From positions 1 through 20,060 of IMG/VR virus record IMGVR_UViG_3300029319_009117: a DNA stretch of 20,060 nt. One strand, written 5' to 3'. The translations under genes were made by a program, and so were the position numbers. This document shows, one piece after another, positions 15,424-20,060 of the stretch. How positions within the stretch are numbered: position 1 is the stretch's first letter; each line of letters starts with the position of its first letter. The stretch is from a virus. A model generated the notes under the pieces. The model was given only the letters and a program-made list of their open reading frames with translations. It was not told the DNA's origin and did no database searches.

Positions 15424-16374
15424 TTATATTTTTTCAACTATTTTTATTGGCGCTCTCTGATAATTATCAGAGTTGGCTTGTGAGTATTGATGTTTTGCTT
15501 GTTCAAGTGTTTCTTCAACGGACACAAATAGATCATCTCCAAGTCTTGAGTACATTTCTGTATCAAAATATTCATATCGATAATCCTCTAAATTAACTTT
15601 TTTTCTTTTATGCGACTCATAATACAGGGAGTTTTTATTGTTCATAATAATTCCAAAATCAAAAGACACTCTAATGTTTCCATTTTTCAAACTGGTTCTA
15701 TGAAGACAGGCATGATCAAAAATACTAATATATCCCATTCTTGCATATCCGAGAAACTTTTTATCTTTAAATTTTTTCAGCCCTTCATCATAATTTAATA
15801 ATGGAGAGAAAAAGTCATCAGTGACATTTTGCGGCTCGTAAAACTCAAGAGTTGTGGCTGGATCTCCGAGGAGAGGCACACCCAATATTGCATCGCCTAT
15901 ATGTGATGCCCAGGAATCAGAATGTAGTTTTGTTGTTGCCAAAGGGCGTGTGTGATCCAATTCGGTGTTTTTACCACACATAATTCTAACGGTACATGGC
16001 TGTACAGCAAGGCAGTGTTTTAATATACCAAGTTCCTTAAGAGTGTTAACAATGTTTTTTTGAAGTTTATTATATTCTGTAATGTTTTCCTTTTTAGGGT
16101 GAAACGCTCCGTTTGGTGTCCTGTTGGGTAAACTTAATATCTTCTTTTCGTAATTTAGTAAAAAGTGTTTATCAATTACAAATTGATCATTTTTATATGT
16201 TTCTTGCAATGTTTTTGCAATATAATTAATAACACAATGCTCTAATTTAGTTAAAAGGTTATCATATATTTTAAAATCAAGATAGATTCCGTGATCACGT
16301 TCAACGTTTGGATTATTTCTTATTATATCATAAAGTTCCGCTCTTTTTTGTATAATTGGCTCTTTTATTGACAT
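15424..16374 (-). CDS. Fe(II)/2-oxoglutarate-dependent oxygenase-like protein
   Basis: 316 aa. The metal facial triad is readable: H151-S-D153 (TKLHSDSW, 148-155) and H225 (HACLHRT, 221-227), followed exactly ten residues later by R235 (RVSF), the canonical oxoglutarate-binding Arg. The spacing and the beta-strand pattern after it (RVSFDFGIIM) fit the double-stranded beta-helix oxygenases. The likely chemistry is hydroxylation or desaturation with oxoglutarate and O2; the substrate is unknown. Its location between an epimerase and glycosyltransferases suggests a sugar or sugar nucleotide, though a virion protein or a nucleic acid is possible. The ATG at 16374 overlaps the epimerase end by 10 bp, with GGAGG at spacing seven. 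Confidence 0.7.
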   Translation of the reverse strand: MSIKEPIIQKRAELYDIIRNNPNVERDHGIYLDFKIYDNLLTKLEHCVINYIAKTLQETYKNDQFVIDKHFLLNYEKKILSLPNRTPNGAFHPKKENITEYNKLQKNIVNTLKELGILKHCLAVQPCTVRIMCGKNTELDHTRPLATTKLHSDSWASHIGDAILGVPLLGDPATTLEFYEPQNVTDDFFSPLLNYDEGLKKFKDKKFLGYARMGYISIFDHACLHRTSLKNGNIRVSFDFGIIMNNKNSLYYESHKRKKVNLEDYRYEYFDTEMYSRLGDDLFVSVEETLEQAKHQYSQANSDNYQRAPIKIVEKI

Positions 16375-16898
16375 TTTAATGCCTCCACTAAGTTTTTTGC
16401 TTTAGCATCTCTATCAGATAAGATCGGCTCTTGAATTGGCCAATTAATCTTTAAGTCATCATCATTCCATTTAACTGTAATTTGATCTTCAGGGTTACTA
16501 TATTTTTTAGACCATTTATAAAAAAATATACATTTTTCACTAATACATAAATGACCATTAAGGCACCCAGCAGGAACTAAAATCATTTTAGGTTGTTCTT
16601 GAGATAACTTAAACGTAACACTTTTTTTATATTGAGGTGAATCTTTTCTCATATCCGCGACTGCTAAAAATAGTTCCCCATGTAAGCATGTGATCAACTT
16701 GTCTGTTTTAAAATCACCGTGTAATCCACGCAACACCCCTTTATTAGAGATAGTGACTTTATCTTCAACAAAATTAGGAAACAAATCACATTCTTCATAT
16801 ATGGACCATATCTCTCCCCTTGTGTCATAAAAAGGATCAAGATGAATTTCCAACAATCCATCAATTGAGTGTTTAACTATGTTTTTTATGTATTTCAT
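16365..16898 (-). CDS. RmlC-like sugar-nucleotide 3,5-epimerase family protein
   Basis: 177 aa, normal length for RmlC. Signatures in order: DTRGEIWSIYEE (25-36), VTISNKGVLRGLH (48-60, with catalytic His60 of the RGLH motif), LHGELFLAVADMRKDSP (72-88), the YKW....Y pair (Y127, Y133), and NWPIQEPILSDRD (152-164), which is the family's IxWP...lSxkD tail. The usual AHGF is LNGH (113-116). The family epimerises C3 and/or C5 of 4-keto-6-deoxy nucleotide sugars, which fits upstream dehydratase chemistry. Its start overlaps the preceding glycosyltransferase stop by four bases (ATGA). Substrate not determinable. Confidence 0.85.
   Translation of the reverse strand: MKYIKNIVKHSIDGLLEIHLDPFYDTRGEIWSIYEECDLFPNFVEDKVTISNKGVLRGLHGDFKTDKLITCLHGELFLAVADMRKDSPQYKKSVTFKLSQEQPKMILVPAGCLNGHLCISEKCIFFYKWSKKYSNPEDQITVKWNDDDLKINWPIQEPILSDRDAKAKNLVEALKCQ
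16382..16386 (-). promoter_or_regulatory. Ribosome binding site of the oxygenase gene, inside the epimerase gene
   Basis: GGAGG on the minus strand, seven bases before ATG 16374, within the last codons of the epimerase. Supports the 10-bp overlap. Confidence 0.6.
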
Positions 16899-17842
16899 GG
16901 TAGGAATTTATATTTTATCTTATCATAATCTAGTTCATCGTCAGTAAGAAAAAAGTATTGGTTTACTTTTTCAAGCAACTTATCAGGATTTTTAACAAAT
17001 CCTTCTTCATCATATGCATCTGGATTGTGATTCATAATATTATTACATTCCTCATATCCAACTCCCACTTCGTATGCTTCTTTGTCGTTTATAAATTCAG
17101 ATGCATCTCTGCCATAAAGTAAATTATTCCATGAATTACCATGATTGCGGGATGTGGCAGAAAATCCAGATGAGGCACCATCAATACTTCGATGGTGATT
17201 TACTTGTTTGTCAGCCATTATAACCCACCTCTGGCTAGAAGCCGCTGCAATATAATTAAAAACAGATTCTGAACAATAGGCGGCAAAAACGTCTGGTTCT
17301 ATTTTATCATTACAGTTCTTATATATTTTATGGCTAAAAAGATGAACATGTTGATTAATTGATTTACCAATTGGGATAACATAATGATCACCTTTAATTT
17401 GTATTTCATCTGTACTGTGTTTAAACTTTGGATCTAAAACATCTAATGCCTCGTCATTATCGACTTGAACTGCTACAATACCGTGTTGTCCAGACTTAAG
17501 GCAATCGTATGTCTTTTGAATAATATCCTTGTCTTCAAACCAGCAGCCTGAATCAACATACATATATGATTCAAAATCTCCAAATTCTTCTACACTCTTT
17601 CTTACAGCATTATTAAAAGTTATGTTTACTGTGTGTAATTCTGGGGTTAAACAATATGAAATTCTATTACCAAATGTTGAAATAAGTTTTTTGATACACT
17701 CTGGACTGTTTTTACAGGAGGATAATACTATTTTAAAGCCTTCAAAATCTTGTTCTAAAAAACTGTTAATACACTTAACATAGTGCTCAGTATTGTCTCC
17801 TCTAATACCACAGGTATTATAAACTAATAAAACTTTATTCAT
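16895..17842 (-). CDS. Glycosyltransferase-like protein, copy 1 of a tandem pair
   Basis: 315 aa. N-terminus NKVLLVYNTCGIRGDNTEHY is a GT-A-like beginning (strand, then a nucleotide-contact loop), with YMYVDSGC (93-100) in place of the DxD and an HHRSIDGASSGF stretch (about 216-227) later. DVFAAYCSESVFNYIAA is shared with its neighbour. It is a paralogue of the gene at 17852-18829: residues 41-78 differ at only three of 38 positions. The start ATG 17842 lies nine bases after that gene's stop. The acceptor and donor are unknown; the pair could give two linkages of the island's sugar. No signal peptide or membrane segment. Confidence 0.6.
   Translation of the reverse strand: MNKVLLVYNTCGIRGDNTEHYVKCINSFLEQDFEGFKIVLSSCKNSPECIKKLISTFGNRISYCLTPELHTVNITFNNAVRKSVEEFGDFESYMYVDSGCWFEDKDIIQKTYDCLKSGQHGIVAVQVDNDEALDVLDPKFKHSTDEIQIKGDHYVIPIGKSINQHVHLFSHKIYKNCNDKIEPDVFAAYCSESVFNYIAAASSQRWVIMADKQVNHHRSIDGASSGFSATSRNHGNSWNNLLYGRDASEFINDKEAYEVGVGYEECNNIMNHNPDAYDEEGFVKNPDKLLEKVNQYFFLTDDELDYDKIKYKFLP
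17609..17722 (-). repeat. Highly conserved block shared by the two tandem glycosyltransferases (copy 1)
   Basis: This 114-bp segment pairs with 18590-18703 without gaps; by hand count about 97 of 114 bases match, and 35 of 38 encoded residues. Conservation well above the rest of the pair suggests recent duplication, gene conversion or strong constraint on one active-site region. Confidence 0.75.
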
Positions 17843-17851
17843 TTTAACTTC

Positions 17852-18829
17852 TCACGGGATAAATTTGCATTTAATATTTTTATAATCCAACTCTTCTTCA
17901 GAAAGAAACAGATATTTATCAATAACACTTTTTAATCTACTTGGGTCTTTGCATTTTCCTGATTTATCGTATGCATCAGGGTTATGCATCATGATATTAC
18001 TACACTCTTCATATCCAAGTCCTGAAGCCACTGCTTCTTTGTCATTCATAAAATCCAAAGCATTGCGATCAAAAAGAAAATTGTTCCAATGATTGTCATG
18101 TACAATATTTCCATTTTGATCTTCAGAACTTACTCTATGACGAAAACCGCTAGATGGTCCGTCAACGGCTTTAAGGTGACGAATTTGTCTATCAGCCATT
18201 ATAGCCCATCTAAGACCAACAGAGGCAGCAATATAATTTAAAACAGATTCTGAGCAGAATGCTGCAAATACGTCAGGGTATAACTTCTTATACGCCTTAA
18301 AAATTTTGTTGCTAAACATTGCAGTATGCTGATTTACTGAAACACCAATGGGTATCACTAGATTATCCCCCGTTACTTGAATGTTGTTTGTTTCGTATAC
18401 ATACGGTGGTCCCAAGTTTTCTAAACACTCGTCAGTATCAGTTTGTACAACAACAATCCCATAATCACTGTCAGTCATAGTTTTATGTGCTAAACTAAAA
18501 ATATCAGTTTGTTCATCCATTGTACACCCAGAATCAATATACATATATGTTTCAAACTCCCCATAGTGGTCAACACATCTCTGAACTGTGTTATTGAAAG
18601 TTATATTTACTGTGTGTAATTCTGGTGTAAGACAATAGGAAATTTTGTTTCCAAATGTAGAGAAAAGTTTTTTAATACACTCTGGGCTGTTTCTACATGA
18701 GGATAGTGCAACACGAAGCCCCTGTATATCTTGTTTTAGCAGTGAATCAATGCTTTCTATATACCAATCAGTGTTGTTAGATTGAATACCACATGTGTTA
18801 TAGACAGCCAAAAGTTTTCTATCATTCAT
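17852..18829 (-). CDS. Glycosyltransferase-like protein, copy 2 of a tandem pair
   Basis: 325 aa from ATG 18829; a longer frame has a TTG four codons upstream, but ATG aligns with the start of its paralogue (NxxxLL.VYNTCGI) and lies in an eight-base overlap with the SDR-type gene, so ATG is preferred. GT-A-like N-terminal strand, YMYIDSGC metal-site-like motif near residue 98, and DVFAAFCSESVLNYIAA. It has an insertion compared with its paralogue around DQNGNIVHDNHWNN. No obvious ribosome site (only GGAAAAAATT). The two copies match closely in one block and diverge elsewhere. Substrate unknown. Confidence 0.6.
   Translation of the reverse strand: MNDRKLLAVYNTCGIQSNNTDWYIESIDSLLKQDIQGLRVALSSCRNSPECIKKLFSTFGNKISYCLTPELHTVNITFNNTVQRCVDHYGEFETYMYIDSGCTMDEQTDIFSLAHKTMTDSDYGIVVVQTDTDECLENLGPPYVYETNNIQVTGDNLVIPIGVSVNQHTAMFSNKIFKAYKKLYPDVFAAFCSESVLNYIAASVGLRWAIMADRQIRHLKAVDGPSSGFRHRVSSEDQNGNIVHDNHWNNFLFDRNALDFMNDKEAVASGLGYEECSNIMMHNPDAYDKSGKCKDPSRLKSVIDKYLFLSEEELDYKNIKCKFIP
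18590..18703 (-). repeat. Highly conserved block shared by the two tandem glycosyltransferases (copy 2)
   Basis: Partner of 17609-17722. Encodes residues 43-80 of this copy, including SPECIKKL and CLTPELHTVNITFNN, with K/R, F/I and K/R as the only residue changes. Confidence 0.75.
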
Positions 18830-19334
18830 AATTTTTTCCAAATAATATTAATTGTTGTACATTTTTTGCAGAAATTTTTTCTCCATTAATATGGTAATTT
18901 TTTATTGTTTCATTTGCCATCGCTTTTTGTAATATTATATCTGTTGCATCATCAACAGACATCAATTCCATAATACCATAGGGCTGCATGTTTTCATTTC
19001 TAAAAGACGCGCAAACGCCTTTGCCAATTAAAGATGGCAATCTTATTACAACATTACTTTTATTTTCTAATAACAAATGTGATTCCGCAAGATGTTTATA
19101 ATATGTATACCAATTGTCTCTTTGAGAGGAGGTTGAAATAAATACAATTTTTTTATCTTTGTTTTGGTTAACAAAATAGATAAACCTTTTATATTCTTTT
19201 TTTTGTGCCTCCTTGGATTTATCATCAATGTTCCAAGTATGATAGATATATATGTCATCATCAATGTTAATATTACAAATCTTTTTCTTTAAAACGTTCC
19301 CTATTTGACCTCTTCCGTTAATTAATTTTATCAT
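18822..19334 (-). CDS. Short SDR-type sugar-nucleotide reductase/epimerase-like protein
   Basis: 170 aa. NGRGQIG (6-12) fits the GxGxxG dinucleotide loop (G7, G9, G12). STSS at 67-70 provides the catalytic Ser/Thr and YTYYK gives Y76-xxx-K80, the SDR YxxxK. VIRLPSLIGKG (96-106) is the usual extended-SDR follow-on (RLPxxyGp). The length is only a little more than half that of typical RmlD/WcaG enzymes (about 300), with an early N-terminal segment and much of the substrate domain missing or reduced. A role as 4-keto reductase in the pathway is likely but not proven. Its start overlaps the radical SAM stop by four bases (ATGA) and its stop overlaps the next gene. Confidence 0.68.
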   Translation of the reverse strand: MIKLINGRGQIGNVLKKKICNINIDDDIYIYHTWNIDDKSKEAQKKEYKRFIYFVNQNKDKKIVFISTSSQRDNWYTYYKHLAESHLLLENKSNVVIRLPSLIGKGVCASFRNENMQPYGIMELMSVDDATDIILQKAMANETIKNYHINGEKISAKNVQQLILFGKNYE

Positions 19335-20060
19335 ATAAAGTCCGGGTGTTTAATAACTTTTCTAATTTTTTCTTGTTCTTTATATAGTTCTTCTTTTGTT
19401 ATTTTTTTCTCTTTGATATCTTGATGGATTTTCCACATTGCTTTGTTACTTTCATGAGGTTTACACAGTTTGGTGCAATTCTTAAAACATTCTTTGTTTT
19501 CAATTTGATCCATAACTTGTTGCCTTTTATTAAGATCTTTCCAGATATCTGCAAAACTTTGTTCGTATAAATTGCCGTAACTATATTGTTTCCAGCCTCT
19601 GTGATTTGTACAAACATACACATGTCCATCTGCGCCAATACAAGGGGAAAGTTGGGATCCTAAACACATTTTATAATTTCTACCGAATTTGTCACGATCC
19701 ATAGCAAGATCTTCAAATTTATACCCGTTAACTTGAAATTTATGTCCCAATATTTGTTCTGCTTCCTCTAAAAGTGGATTGACCTTTTGTGTCCAAAACT
19801 CTAAATCTCTCTGTTCACCGCCAACCTCTCTAATAACTATTTCGGGTTTGTATTGGCAATATGCGACATCATAATCTTTAAAAAAATTAGCAAAATTAAC
19901 AATCTCCTGATACGTGTCTGGAGATATAACGTAGCCAACACCAATATCGATTTTGTTACCGTGTTGTTTATTAGTGTCTATCAATCTTGATAGATTGGAA
20001 ACCATTTTATCCCAATCTTGTCTACCACGGGCTTTACGAATGTCATTATAACTTTCTTTA
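19331..20060 (-). CDS. Radical SAM protein with SPASM-like C-terminus (5' end outside window)
   Basis: Only the C-terminal ~242 codons are seen; the frame is open to the right edge, so the CxxxCxxC radical SAM cluster lies outside. Numbering from the Met at 20005: C114, then SPCIGADGHVYVC (120-132) with C122 and C132, and CFKNCTKLC (173-181) with C173, C177, C181. This is a SPASM-type auxiliary-cluster arrangement (GADGxVxxC then spaced Cys); GNLYEQSFADIWKDL (144-158) is also typical. The family includes peptide-modifying enzymes and sugar-acting dehydrogenases; co-location favours sugar chemistry by inference. Its stop overlaps the SDR-type start. Confidence 0.78.
   Translation of the reverse strand, partial: KESYNDIRKARGRQDWDKMVSNLSRLIDTNKQHGNKIDIGVGYVISPDTYQEIVNFANFFKDYDVAYCQYKPEIVIREVGGEQRDLEFWTQKVNPLLEEAEQILGHKFQVNGYKFEDLAMDRDKFGRNYKMCLGSQLSPCIGADGHVYVCTNHRGWKQYSYGNLYEQSFADIWKDLNKRQQVMDQIENKECFKNCTKLCKPHESNKAMWKIHQDIKEKKITKEELYKEQEKIRKVIKHPDFI

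Noticed and set aside
18830-18841. TTG start at 18841 for glycosyltransferase copy 2
   Set aside because: ATG 18829 aligns with the paralogue's start and gives a normal short overlap with the previous gene.
1-20060. CRISPR arrays, tRNAs, insertion elements, long direct repeats
   Set aside because: None seen on either strand; the only notable repeat is the glycosyltransferase duplication, and gaps between genes are at most about 40 bp.

Overview
The window looks like part of a tailed, contractile (T4-related) phage genome, or a very close relative of one, and is AT-rich. The evidence is a baseplate wedge gp6-like protein, a gp25-like wedge protein, a gp55-like late sigma factor and a tail-associated M15 peptidase, all on the minus strand and packed end to end. 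The host is not visible in the sequence. The protein repertoire (FmdB-type zinc ribbon, small cupin, LPS-type sugar genes beside structural genes) resembles marine T4-like phages, but that is an inference. All 23 genes read right to left, most with 1-35 bp overlaps (ATGA, TAATG) or gaps under 40 bp. There is no non-coding stretch over 40 bp, no RNA gene, no IS element and no CRISPR array.

Layout in transcription order, from 20060 down to 1. (a) 20060-11788 is a sugar-diversification island: radical SAM/SPASM protein (5' end outside the window), short SDR-type protein, two tandem duplicated glycosyltransferase-like proteins, RmlC-type epimerase, Fe(II)/2-oxoglutarate oxygenase, another GT-A-like protein, a ColD-like PLP 3-dehydratase with His in place of the catalytic Lys, a heptose-7-phosphate-kinase-like PfkB protein, a heptose-1-phosphate-adenylyltransferase-like protein (HldE split into two overlapping genes), a small HAD phosphatase and a cupin. 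(b) 11786-9964 is a run of small proteins around a late transcription module: a 75-aa unknown, an FmdB-like zinc ribbon, a single-TM protein, the gp55-like sigma factor and a helical 94-aa protein. (c) 9964-1 is a baseplate/tail module: a 256-aa protein, a VanY-type peptidoglycan peptidase, a 305-aa spike/fibre-like protein with an HxH motif, a 1711-aa unknown, gp25-like and gp6-like (3' end outside the window).

Working model (inference). The island makes an activated sugar, probably heptose-derived, through kinase, phosphatase and nucleotidylyltransferase steps. It then tailors the sugar by 3-deoxygenation, epimerisation, reduction, hydroxylation and possibly radical chemistry, and transfers it with up to three glycosyltransferases, either to a virion protein or to host surface glycan. 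An isomerase making heptose 7-phosphate and a sugar-nucleotide 4,6-dehydratase are not visible here, so the pathway would need host enzymes or genes further upstream. The most noteworthy items are the ColD-like enzyme, the split HldE pair, the sugar oxygenase candidate, the recent-looking glycosyltransferase duplication and the unexplained 1711-aa protein.
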